From contig QXCR01000202.1 in the NCBI GenBank assembly GCA_004380135.1, positions 1 to 43,001 on the forward strand: a DNA stretch of 43,001 bases, read 5' to 3'. Made by a program: the position numbers and the translations under genes. The stretch is from Stemphylium vesicarium. Taxonomy: Eukaryota > Ascomycota > Dothideomycetes > Pleosporales > Pleosporaceae. The first letter of the stretch is position 1. Every line of letters starts with the position of its first letter. Positions 12,440-20,959 of this stretch are shown here, piece after piece. The notes under the pieces are model-generated. The model did no database searches. It worked only from the letters and a program-made list of their open reading frames with translations, and had not been told where the DNA came from.

Positions 12440-12907
12440 TATGAAGGTCCGTCCTTAGAGGGTCCTAGGGTTAGTTCTTAGGAATAAGCTAGGCGCGTAA
12501 TAAATAAAATAAGTTAAGTATAATATAAAGATTAATAAATAACTTAAAAGTTTAAAAATTAAATACTAATTTTTAAATTTTAAATTTAAATATAGTAATT
12601 ATATAAGTATACTATCTAGTAGCTATATATTTAAAAAATATAATTTAATATCTTATATATTCTATAAAGTCTTATATATCCTATATATAATATCTTATAA
12701 GATATTATAGGATATTATAAGATATTATAAAATATATATAACTTATCTTATAGTAGCTTTCTACTAAGATTATAGAATTATATAAGCTATAAGATAACAC
12801 TACCTATTAATTCTTAAAGATTAGCTATCTACTTAACCTATATAAAGTGACTTTTTTATCACTTCTGTACATAGGTTGCCGTGCCCCATCTTCTCAGATT
12901 CGTAACA
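12440..12907 (-). repeat. Solo LTR of the G1 gypsy family
   Basis: A 468-bp sequence matching the two LTRs of the G1 element (19203-19966 and 38391-38858) over its whole length, in the same orientation. Ends are TATGAAGG (TG decayed to TA) and CGTAACA. Flanks are AAGAC (12435-12439) and GAGAC (12908-12912), a 5-bp TSD differing by one G-to-A change. No internal region is attached, so this is a solo LTR left by LTR-LTR recombination. It is strongly RIP-mutated: most of 12600-12780 contains no CpA or TpG. Confidence 0.85.
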
Positions 12908-13282
12908 GAGACTTATAACTAGTCTCTCTACACTTCTTATAGCGCGCAAGAGCCTAGCGGCTTACGCCTAATTGCTCTCCTCCTTAATGCTACTTATAAG
13001 CAATCTACTAATAAGCTTTACGTTAAGTAAGTATATTCTCGTTAGCTCCCTTTATTAAGACCCTACGCTACTACTTCGCTTTTTTGTTATACGGGGTCCG
13101 GCGATACTTCTCTATTCCTAGTCCGTACTAAGGCAGGCGAGGTATCATATGGCGGTAGGCCGGTAGAGTTATCTAGCGATTAATTAAAATAGTAAGTAGT
13201 TAGATATACATAATTCAATTCTATGTAGGTAATAAAATAACTAATTAATAATTTAGATAAGAGATATAACTATAAGTGTTGA
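12908..13282. other. RIP-altered sequence, unassigned
   Basis: AT-rich sequence with scattered GC-richer words (ACGGGGTCCGGCG near 13094, GGCGGTAGGCCGG near 13151). No coding frame or element boundary could be assigned. Confidence 0.4.
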
Positions 13283-13401
13283 TGTCAGGCCGTATCAGGC
13301 CAGATGACGACATATACTATCCTGCTCCATGATCAGTAGTTCACTGATCATACGTACCTTTTTGGTTGCATGGCGTAGTGGTGCAGGGCTGCGTCCTGAC
13401 A
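13283..13401. mobile_element. Short TG...CA element, U type (119 bp)
   Basis: Ends are TGTCAGGC and TCCTGACA, inverted over 7 bp. Flanks are GTTGA (13278-13282) and GTTAA (13402-13406), a 5-bp TSD with one G-to-A difference. The element itself is rich in CpA and TpG, unlike its surroundings. Its ends match those of 37210-37379. It has no coding capacity. It could be a solo LTR of a very short LTR family or a non-autonomous DNA element; the 5-bp TSD and TG...CA ends favour an integrase-type insertion. Confidence 0.7.
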
Positions 13402-13409
13402 GTTAATTA

Positions 13410-15512
13410 CAGTAGGGTGACAAAAAGAAAACAACCTAAAAATTTTAACCTTTTTTAAAGCTATATAACTAGACAAGCAGACTAGCTATAGCTAAGGTTT
13501 TTAGTGTTTTAGAAAGTTAAGATCTTTCTATTTAGGTAAGCCACTTTAGATAATTGCTTAGTAACCAAATAGAGAATTTAAATTAGCCTTAAACATAGAG
13601 TATAAAATAACTCTACCTTAGTCTAGCTACAACTTTTTATCTAGCGTATTAAAAGTTCTAAAAAAAGATGACGTAATACTAGCTTACATTAAAATTACGT
13701 AAGCAAAATCCTAGCCCTCTAGATTATCTAAGTAAAGTTTTAAAAATAGTTAACGAAAAAGTACGCTAATAAAAGACGCTAAAATTACGTAAGCTTCTTT
13801 TAGTCTAATTCTATATAGTCTTCTCTTTCTAAGTCTAATTTTTCTCTTCTATATTTCCTCTCTATGTCTATAGAACTTTCGAAATTCGAAAAAGAAGTTT
13901 ATACTTTATCTTTGCAACAACTCTCTACTAGTACTATTAGTACTATACTAGAAAAGCCTTCTAGATCTATTACAGACGCCTTGCAACGTATTAAAAAGAA
14001 AAAAAATACTTCTACTACTTCTTTAAAGCCTAAATTAGGCCGCCCTTCTAAGATCTCTAAAAGAGCTACTAGAGTAGTTAATAGAGATCTAGAACGTAGT
14101 CCTAAAAAGACTAATCGCCGTATTCTAGAAGAAAATAATTTAAAGTTTTCTACTAGAAGCCTACAACGTCTATTAAAAGCAGAGAAATACTCTATTTCTA
14201 CTGCTAAGAAAAAGCAGCTTTTAAACAAAGAAAAAGCTAGTAACCGCAAGAAGTACGCTAAGAAGACTATCAAAATTTTAAAATTTATAAACTTTACTAA
14301 AGTTATATTTTCAGACGAGTCTTCTATACAGCGTAGGCACGGTGCCAGGCAAAAATACGTTAGAAAGAGAAGAAATAAGAGAACTAGGCCTGAACAAGTC
14401 TCTACAACTAATTCAAGTGAGTTTAAAAAAAATTCTAATAGGCTATATTTTTCTTCTAAAAATGTAGTACTCTTCTATTTTTTTAGAATATTTTTATCTA
14501 GCTTACTAACTAAGTTATAGCCCGCGATATTACTATCTCTGTATAGGGAGCTATTTGGTTAGGTGGAAGATCTAAGTTATATATAACTAAGACTCTACAA
14601 GACACTAGGAGCTTTACAAATACAAGATATATATAAGAAGTTTTAACTCCTATAGTTAAACTCTTATTTAAAAGAGGTAAGAAAGCTCTTATTTATTTTT
14701 AAGTTTAAAAGACTATAACTTAGCTAATTCTTAATATTTTTTAAACATTTTTTAATATCTAGAAAGCTAATATATTGCTCTATCTAGGGTGGAAATTTTA
14801 GCAAGATAATGCTAAGATCCATAAAACGCCAGTAGTTATTTCTTGGTTTTCAAGAAATAGGATTCCTCTCTTCGAGCATCCTGCCTATAGCCTAGATCTA
14901 AATCCTATAAAAATGTTTGGAGCTTACTTAAGAATAGGCTAGCAAGAAGGCCTAGTGCCTCTTTAGGTCTAGGTGCTAGTATAAACGCAGTAAAATTGTT
15001 TAAAAAAGCAATTTTAGAGGAGTGGGAACAAATACCGCAAGAAGCGATAGATAACTGTATTACATCTTTACCTAGACGTTATAAGGCAGTTAAACTAGCT
15101 AAAGGCTAGTATACTAAGTACTAGTTACTAGATCTAGCTATTTCAATGTACTAAAAGCTTAAAATATTACTTTTTTTTTGTAACTACTGTAGAAACAAAC
15201 AGAAAATCTTTGAACGAAGATATATTATATAACTAAACGTATATAATAGCATATTAGATTTTTAGCAAAATCGATACTGTGAACAAAAAGTTGTAGCTTA
15301 GAAACGAGAGAGATTTTTAGTAGACTCTAACACTACTAAGGCTACGCTAAAAAGAGCTTACTAAGCAGCTATTGAGAGACACTCATTTAAAGAAGAAGTT
15401 CTAAGCTTTCTAAAACACGAAAGATCTGAACTATAGCTAGTCTACTTGTCTAGATATATAGCTTTAAAAAAGGTTACTTTTTTAAGGTTGTTTTCATTTT
15501 GTCACCCTACTG
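13410..15512 (+). mobile_element. Tc1/mariner element with long terminal inverted repeats
   Basis: A 2,103-bp element flanked by TA on both sides (13408-13409 and 15513-15514). Both ends start CAGTAGGGTGACAAAA and remain alignable as inverted repeats for about 115 bp (13410 to about 13525 and about 15400-15512), with scattered differences. It contains one transposase relic in plus orientation. TA target duplication, CAGT-type ends and a DDE transposase place it in the IS630-Tc1-mariner superfamily. The 5' coding half keeps a long open frame, while the 3' half carries stops and a lost catalytic residue. The copy is therefore not autonomous. Confidence 0.92.
13864..15124 (+). pseudogene. Tc1/mariner transposase, broken
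   Basis: The first 218 codons (13864-14520) are open and hold a helix-turn-helix DNA-binding region (LGRPSKISKRATRVV, STRSLQRLLKAEKYS) and the first catalytic Asp in VIFSDESSIQ at about 14310. Between about 14400 and 14517 the homologous reading moves to another frame, by an intron I could not pin down or by a frameshift. Further on a stop codon sits just before QDNAKIH (second Asp at 14805). The third catalytic position, in DLNPI at 14910, reads Lys (AAA). The C-terminal segment AIDNCITSLPRRYKAV follows, ending at 15122-15124. The stops in CAG/CAA positions and the Glu-to-Lys change fit C-to-T and G-to-A RIP lesions. Confidence 0.85.
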
Positions 15513-15624
15513 TATAATAAAAGAAACAATAAAATCTTTCTATCCTTATATTCTTACTACTAAGTCTATTACTATTTTATTTATTTCTTAGATACGTTCT
15601 TGTATAAGCTAGTGATAATGATAG

Positions 15625-15856
15625 TGTAATACTAAGGCCGAAGGTGTAACACTCAGGCCGAAGGTCTGTACTTAGGCGGATTTAGTCCTAACATATTTAC
15701 ATCTTATACACACGTCTTAGCGAAGATACCTACTTTTAATCTACGCTTCGCGTAGGGGAAGATAGGTAAGAACTTTTTTTTACTACTACTCTACTTAGTA
15801 TAGTAATATAGAGCTATCTCCCATTATTTTATTATAGTATAGAGTAAATACTATTG
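15625..15856 (+). repeat. Repeat family Z, copy 1 (truncated at right)
   Basis: Matches 38877-39102 (same strand) and 40176-40407 (opposite strand) over about 230 bp. Shared landmarks are TTTAGTCCTAA, CTTCGCGTAGG and TAGTATAGTAATATAGAGCT. It starts TGTAATACTAAGGCCGAAGG, and that 20-bp word is repeated imperfectly straight after. The right end seen in the other copies (ACTGCCCCTTACA) is missing; instead the copy abuts TGTCACGGTTTTGG at 15857. No coding capacity. Probably a short LTR-like or MITE-like repeat. Confidence 0.75.
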
Positions 15857-16500
15857 TTGTCACGGTTTTGGAGTCTTTCCTCTTGTATCACGTATCACAG
15901 TTTCATGTCTCCACTGCTGTACCACGTAGTACACCTGACCGCTGCTCTGCGCCTCACCGCTCTCCTACTATATACATTGTTCATAGCAACATACAATAGA
16001 ACCTCAGTTCAATCCTTCAATTCTTCCTGCACTCTATCCTTGACAAATATACAGCTTCAAAACACCAATCAAACAATCAAATACGGCGCGGTTGCCAAGC
16101 CTTCACCAAACAATCAAATACAGCAGGCGATATTTGATTGATTTGTTTGTTGCGGAGTCTGGTGCACGTTGTACTGTAGTATGCTTAGTGTTTTATGCTT
16201 ATTTATGCATCATCGTTGGAGTTAATCTCTATATAGTAACTACTATTATTTTATATTACATAGGTATTAAGTCTACTTAATTCTAGAACTCTCCTACTAG
16301 ATATAATCTATAAATATAGTCTTTAGCTCGCGCTACCTTATATTAATAAGATCTTCTAATCTTTTAAGTTTATATTATTTCCTATATTAATTCTCTTCTA
16401 TTCTTTTTCAATTTAAAATTAGTTTCTAGTAAGCTATATTAGCTATGTAACTATTACTAGTTTACTAATTATTCTCCTTTAAATTATAGACGTTAGAATA
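15857..16500. other. Unmutated LTR-like sequence then RIP-altered DNA
   Basis: 15857-16200 has ordinary composition, begins TGTCACGGTTTTGG and contains CTATATACATTG (TATA-like, about 15969). CAAACAATCAAATAC occurs twice (about 16070 and 16107), with a partial inverted match (TTTGATTGATTTGTTTG) next to it. It reads like one end of an LTR element (LTR plus leader), but I find no partner copy and no TSD. 16201-16500 is AT-rich with nothing recognisable. Confidence 0.4.
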
Positions 16501-16509
16501 TTAATCTAT

Positions 16510-16756
16510 ACGTTTTGTCTAGCTGTTTGCGAAACGTGGTGGTAGCGCGGCCGCATTTCGCACGCGGTCCTTGCCTTGGCTATCTCGTCCTTCCTGGTCG
16601 GGTACTGGCGGCTCCACGCTTCGTGCTCGCCGCGGCAGGCGGCACATTTCCTAGTCACGGCTTGTCCAGCCCTCGATGGGCAGTCCCGGGTGTCGTGCTC
16701 CTGCGCACAGTGGCCACATGCTATTGCCGCCTTGCACTAGGTTCCTATGTGGTTGT
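16510..16756 (-). pseudogene. Non-LTR retrotransposon ORF1 zinc-knuckle fragment
   Basis: Read on the minus strand this GC-rich patch encodes two Cys/His knuckles: ACGHCAQEHDTRDCPS at about 16733-16675 and CAACRGEHEAWSRQYP at about 16655-16600. These resemble the C-terminal knuckles of gag-like ORF1 proteins of fungal LINEs (Tad1 type). The last cysteine of the second knuckle reads Tyr, a G-to-A type change. The frame has no stop across the patch, but sequence on both sides is RIP-degraded and no ORF2 endonuclease or reverse transcriptase could be found nearby, so this is a fragment. A pogo-type or gag origin is less likely. Confidence 0.6.
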
Positions 16757-17489
16757 ATCTTTAGCACTTAAAGCACTACTTTACTTAGTACTATTACTTA
16801 TATTACTTCTACTAGAAAATCTTACCTTACTAGATTAGACCCTTGTTAATAATCTTATTAGTATCCTCTAATTTAGTAAACTTAATAGTAATAGTTATTA
16901 CTATCTTAGTGGTAGTATCATTAGTAAGCTAGCCTATATATCTTATCTCTATTTAGAGTATAAATAGTTAGTTATCTTATAGTATTTACGCTCTAATCTT
17001 GTTAAGCTTACTTATATCTATCGTACTCGTGCGTATACCGTGTGCGAGGACGCCAAACGTTAGGATTTACACTATAGTCCTACTACCTATATAGTAAGCC
17101 TAGTCGTCCGCGAACTATCGCAGCGCCTTAGCTTCCCTACTACCTACTATCCTAATACTTCAGTCTCTACTCTTTAGCTAGTTAGATAAAATGATTTTTA
17201 TACAGTAGGGTGTGTTATGGGCGGAAAGAGGCCTGCTAACGAGCATGCATTTGCTCCTATGTATAGAATAAGAAAGGTAGAGAAAAGAAGTGTAGGTGTC
17301 CTCCTTCGTACGGTACTTATCCTTTGCGCTACCTCTACGCTAGCGTTCCGCGCTAGCCTAAAGTAAGAAGGTAGCAGTACTCAGGCGTAGCCCTTTATAG
17401 AAGACATATATAACTTTAATAAGACTAGCTTTATAATAGGGGTAATATTAACTAGCATAGTAGTTATAGTAGTAGACTATTAAGAATAG
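16757..17489. other. RIP-altered sequence, unassigned
   Basis: Mostly TpA-rich, stop-saturated DNA. CAGTAGGGTGTG at about 17212 resembles the outer end of the Tc1/mariner inverted repeats but has no partner to the right. A less mutated patch at about 17210-17400 (GGGCGGAAAGAGGCCTGC) has no recognised coding content. It may be the 5' part of the pogo-type element that follows. Confidence 0.35.
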
Positions 17490-17557
17490 CTAAAGATAGT
17501 ATAGTAGAGTAACTAAGAGTAGATTATAGCTATCTAGAATATAAACGCGATAGAGTA

Positions 17558-17658
17558 TGTCACGATCAAGCCCTACGCCACTTGACCAAGCACTACCAAA
17601 AAGGTACAGTGTTCCGAATAGGAATACTGGGCGTAGGATAGCATATATACTTGTCACA
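17558..17658. mobile_element. Short TG...CA element V (101 bp), TSD GAGTA
   Basis: Begins TGTCACGATCAAGCCC, ends TACTTGTCACA. GAGTA flanks it on both sides (17553-17557 and 17659-17663). Composition is normal inside a RIP-mutated transposase. Non-coding. The smallest of its kind in the window. Confidence 0.75.
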
Positions 17659-18094
17659 GAGTAGGTAATTCTACCCTTTATTATCTTCTAAGGTAAGTAC
17701 TACCTCTCTACTTAGTATAAGAAGAAGAGTCTACTTTAAAACTATGTTTTTATAGTCTCTAAGAATAGCTAGATAATAAATAAGCTTAGTATTAAGTAGC
17801 TAGAGTACTTTAATAGGTATATAAAGGGGAGAGTTATTAGTAGCTACTACCTACTAGTTCTTAATAGTTACGAGAGCTATAGCTCGATCGATTTCTACGA
17901 GCTCTATGAGGAGAAGAAGATTATCACCCTCTACATGCCTCCACACTTCTCGCACCTACTATAGCCGCTTAACGTTAGCTATTTTGCGCCGCTAAAGAAG
18001 GCGTATAGGTGCTAAGCTAAAAAGCTAATACGTAATAAGATTATCTACATTATAAAAATAGAGTTCTTACTATACTTTATTACTACCTATAAGG

Positions 18095-18297
18095 TGTCAC
18101 GATATTCCAACGCCATAGGTCTTAGCCACAGGCAGGCAAGCCACCGGGGACCGTTCGGGCCACCGTCGGCCCTCACTAGCCACAGTCATGTGCTATAGGT
18201 ATATATCATCCCTCTGGAAGCCTCGACAGCTCCTCAAGGATTCGTCTCAATACAAGACTATACCCATATTTCAGCACCTGTTCAAGAACTCCTTACA
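18095..18297. mobile_element. Short TG...CA element W (203 bp), TSD TAAGG
   Basis: Begins TGTCACGATATTCC, ends AACTCCTTACA. TAAGG flanks it at 18090-18094 and 18298-18302. It contains GTATATATC (TATA-like, about 18200). It looks like a solo LTR of a short LTR family. Unmutated, inserted in the pogo-type transposase reading between ITTYK and the ASIIKSN segment. Confidence 0.8.
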
Positions 18298-18402
18298 TAA
18301 GGCCTCTATTATAAAGAGTAATATTCTAAGAGGCTATTATAGCGCTAGCTTAGTTCTATTTAATTTAGAGACTATTATATTAATACTTAATATCTACTTA
18401 CG

Positions 18403-18620
18403 TGTAATAGGCTGAACGCCCTTTGGTAGAGCTCCTCGATGGAATCTCGGTGGACGCGTCTGATAGACGCTCAGATCACCTCGGACCGATGTTTATCCGA
18501 CGGGTAGATAACCACCAGCGTAGATAGACCGATAGCTCTTCATCGAATACAATCCACTGTATACCTGGCCTTGCTATCGGCTATCTAATCCTTGAGTGCT
18601 CCTAGAGCTAGCCCCTTACA
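18403..18620. mobile_element. Short TG...CA element Y1 (218 bp), TSD TTACG
   Basis: Begins TGTAATAGGC, ends TAGCCCCTTACA. TTACG flanks it at 18398-18402 and 18621-18625. On the minus strand it shares TGTAAGGGGCTA and an internal GATTGTATTCGAT with the pair at 29118-29339 and 30400-30621, so it is a diverged member of that family in the opposite orientation. Non-coding and unmutated. Confidence 0.8.
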
Positions 18621-18900
18621 TTACGTACTCTACTATTACTTACTATTAAGAATAGTTCCTAGTACTCGTAAACTTTAAGTAATACTCTAAAACTAAGATC
18701 TTAAATAAAGCTAGTTCTTAACAGGTTTTAGAGATATATGAATAGCTTACCTATTTTAACTGTTAAGGTAGTAAAAAGCCTCTCTAAAGGCGTAGAGATA
18801 ATAGCGTATACTTTAGTATTATTATAAAAGCGTATCATTAAGCTTAAAGTCGCTAATAAGGCTACTAGGCGATATAAATTATGTTAGAATGTAAGCTTAA

Positions 18901-19015
18901 ATATGCTTAAATAAGTCTTAGTAAGCTTAAGTAAGCATTAGTACTCTTTTAGCTAGAATAGCACTACTATAGCTATTACGTTCTTATACACGTAATCTAT
19001 AACGTATAGATTACG
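18901..19015. other. AT-rich spacer ending in a perfect palindrome
   Basis: Short RIP-altered spacer. At 18988-19018 two perfect 14-bp arms (ACACGTAATCTATA and TATAGATTACGTGT) flank a 3-bp centre ACG. The right arm overlaps the first bases of element X at 19016. Confidence 0.6.
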
Positions 19016-19202
19016 TGTGATGGGCTACGCCCTAAAAAGAGTGCGCTACGCCCAAGTGGGGCTACGCTAAGGCCTGAGAGTCAAGAGACCTCAGATGACG
19101 ATGATAAGTACTGACTACACCAAGACAACGCCCATGCTTTGTTGTCTTGTGCCAGCCTTTTGGCTAAATGGGCGTACTGTGTAGTCGTACGCTAGGCTGT
19201 CG
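19016..19202 (-). mobile_element. Element X copy a, left part (split by G1)
   Basis: A 187-bp unmutated sequence starting TGTGATGGGCTACGCCC. It is nearly identical, in reverse orientation, to 37884-38086. It breaks off at GGCTGTCG where the G1 LTR begins, and its remaining end (TGTCGCCCGCCCATTACA) is on the far side of G1 at 38859-38876. The shared TGTCG (19198-19202 and 38859-38863) is the G1 target duplication. Without G1 the element is 200 bp, against 203 bp for copy b. Confidence 0.88.
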
Positions 19203-19335
19203 TGTGAAGGTCTGTCCTTAGAGGGTCCTAAGGTTAGTTCTTAGGAATAAGCTAGGCGCGTAATAGATAAGATAAGTTAAGTATAATATAAAAATTAAAA
19301 AATAACTTAAAGATTTAAGAATTAAATACTAATTC

Positions 19336-19616
19336 TGTGGGAATTGTCACAGCCAGAGCTGTGTACCGTGGCTAGGACGGACAGAGCTGTGTACCGTCGC
19401 TGGTACGGACAGAGCTGTGTACCGTCGCTGGTACGGACAGAGCTGTGTACCGTGGTTGGTACGAACCAGGCCGAGCAACGTTCGTGGGGATCCGACAATC
19501 TATATAGCAGAGACAGCTTTGAAGAGAGAACACGAAAATCGAACCTATTACCAAGACAGCATGCATTTATAGTTATTTCCTTTTATCACTAGTAAGCCTT
19601 CTAACAAATTCTTAAA
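19336..19616 (+). mobile_element. Solo LTR, copia-related (281 bp), TSD AATTC
   Basis: Begins TGTGGGAATT, ends GCCTTCTAACA. AATTC flanks it at 19331-19335 and 19617-19621, within the G1 LTR. Its last 50 or so bases (AATGCAT-like core, TATTTCCTTT, CTAGTAAGCC) match the end of the LTR of the Ty1/copia element 22861-28945 read in that element's coding sense; the first part differs. It carries four 28-bp tandem units. Unmutated. Confidence 0.85.
19354..19465 (+). repeat. Four tandem 28-bp units
   Basis: Units at 19354-19381, 19382-19409, 19410-19437 and 19438-19465 each begin CAGAGCTGTGTACCGT and end GGTACGGA or a close variant. They lie in the upstream half of the solo LTR, where promoter elements normally sit, so they may have been promoter repeats. 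Confidence 0.9.
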
Positions 19617-19966
19617 TTTTAAAGTTAAATATAGTAACTATATAAGTACGCTATCTAGTAATTATATACTTAGAAAATATAACTTAATATCTTATATATT
19701 CTATAAGGTTTTATATATTTTATATATAATATCTTATAGGATATTATAGGATATTATAGGATATTATAGGATATTATAGGATATTATAGAATATATATAA
19801 CTTATTTTATAGTAGCTTTCTACTAAGACTATAAAATTATATAAGCTATAGAGTAACGCTACTTATTAGTTCTTAAAGGTTAGCCGTCTACTTAACTTAT
19901 ATAAAGTAACTCCTTTATTACCTCTATATATAGATTGCCGTGCCCCGTCTTCTTAGGTTTGTAACA

Positions 19967-19985
19967 CTACCTCTCTCTTCTCTAT
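19967..19985 (-). promoter_or_regulatory. Polypurine tract of G1
   Basis: Plus strand CTACCTCTCTCTTCTCTAT, i.e. a purine run on the minus strand directly next to the LTR. This fits the plus-strand primer of reverse transcription and supports minus-strand orientation for G1. Confidence 0.65.
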
Positions 19986-20959
19986 TTTATATCTCTATAA
20001 ACTAACCTTATAGTTTCCTATAGTATTACTTATAATTATACTCTAGGCAATTATATAAATAGTATTAATTAGATAGCTATAGTCACTTATTAATATTGCG
20101 TAAAAAAGAATCTAGAGTGTTGCATATCGTTATTAAAGAAGGAATATAGGAATTATTATCGTAATAGTGTGAAGTCGTGCGTGCTAGTAGAGGTCCCCTT
20201 GCTAGACTTTTCTTAGTTAGACTAGGAGCTAGCTCGCTTAGAATAATAGGAGTCTAAGGCTAATATAGCGGAGGCGGCAGCGTTAGATGCTCTATTAGCG
20301 GCACGTGCGAAGAAGAATCGTCTTCGCAAATAAAGGAAAGTGCTAAAGCGTCGTAAATAGTAGTAAGTAGATAAGTTAGGAAAATTCGTAGAAGAGATTA
20401 AAGCGCTAGAGGTAGTAGATAATATTAACTAAGAGGTGCGTCTTCTTAAAGATAGTATAATACCTAGTACTTCTATATTAGATTAGAGTACCTTTACGCT
20501 AACCTTCTTAGATAGTAATTCTACTTTTAATAAGTAGCTAAGTGCTTCGCATAATACTACGTAAGTAGCTAGTAGTAATTTATAAGGTTTATATCTAGTT
20601 TCTAGGTATTATCGCTCTTAGAGTAGCCTAACTATTTAACTAGATATTTTTTACTATTACTTTGCGTTTAGTGTGTAAGAATTCTCTTAACTTTAAATTT
20701 ATTTTCTTCTTCTATTTTATAGTAGAAGGTTTTCTAAAGTAGCATTTTAGGGTCTACTAATTCTAATATATTAATATAGAATCTTAGGTGTATCTTTACA
20801 TTAGATAGAAAGTTAAGTATATAAGTAACTAGTCCCTTTTAGTTAAGAATTAAAAATAGTCTAACTTTAATATTATTAAGTCCCTTACTAGGTCATATAG
20901 TGCGGAGGTTCTTTATAAGTAGATAAACTTTATCTCCCCTTTTTAGCTAAGGTGCCGTT
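19986..20959. other. G1 3' region with a possible transposase tail
   Basis: Mostly RIP-altered. A plus-strand patch at about 20265-20360 reads AEAAALDALLAARAKKNRLRK with few stops, resembling the basic C-terminal tail of pogo-type transposases. It could be a small foreign fragment inside G1 or coincidence. No other content is recognised. Confidence 0.35.

Larger units (their letters stand above)
17490..18900 (+). pseudogene. pogo/Fot1-type DDE transposase relic, triply interrupted
   Basis: Plus-strand text across several short frames matches the DDE_1 superfamily endonuclease: LLVLNSYESY near 17860 (family LLxLDGHxSH), ITLYMPPHFSHLL at about 17925-17965, PLNVSYFAPLKKAYR after it, SNILRGYYSASLVLFN at about 18320-18360, and the C-terminal KGVEIIAYTLVLL near 18790. 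Two catalytic Asp positions read Asn (LLVLN and PLNV), both G-to-A changes, and CAG/CAA positions have become stops. Three short elements with 5-bp duplications sit inside it: 17558-17658, 18095-18297 and 18403-18620. The N-terminal DNA-binding part and the inverted repeats were not identified. Confidence 0.8.
19203..19966 (-). repeat. G1 3' LTR (left), with a solo LTR inside
   Basis: Starts TGTGAAGGTC, ends TTTGTAACA. Without the 19336-19616 insertion and its 5-bp duplication it is 478 bp. The slightly greater length than the other copies (468 bp) is at least partly due to extra GATATTATAG units in a short tandem array at about 19733-19790 (five here, about three in the others). Confidence 0.87.

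Noticed and set aside
12600..12780. AT-rich stretch as a possible centromere or replication origin.
   Set aside because: It aligns throughout with the G1 LTRs, so its composition is explained by RIP of an LTR.
16515..16838. A 107-codon plus-strand open frame in the GC-rich patch.
   Set aside because: The minus strand carries recognisable zinc knuckles, so the plus frame is its shadow.
19372..19592. Small open frames across the 28-bp repeats read as a repetitive peptide (RTELCTVAR-like).
   Set aside because: They arise because 28-bp units pass through different frames within a solo LTR. There is no start context or independent support.
19733..19795. GATATTATAG tandem units as a CRISPR-like or telomere-like array.
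   Set aside because: Units are contiguous 10-mers without spacers, lie inside an LTR, and vary in number between LTR copies, which is ordinary slippage.
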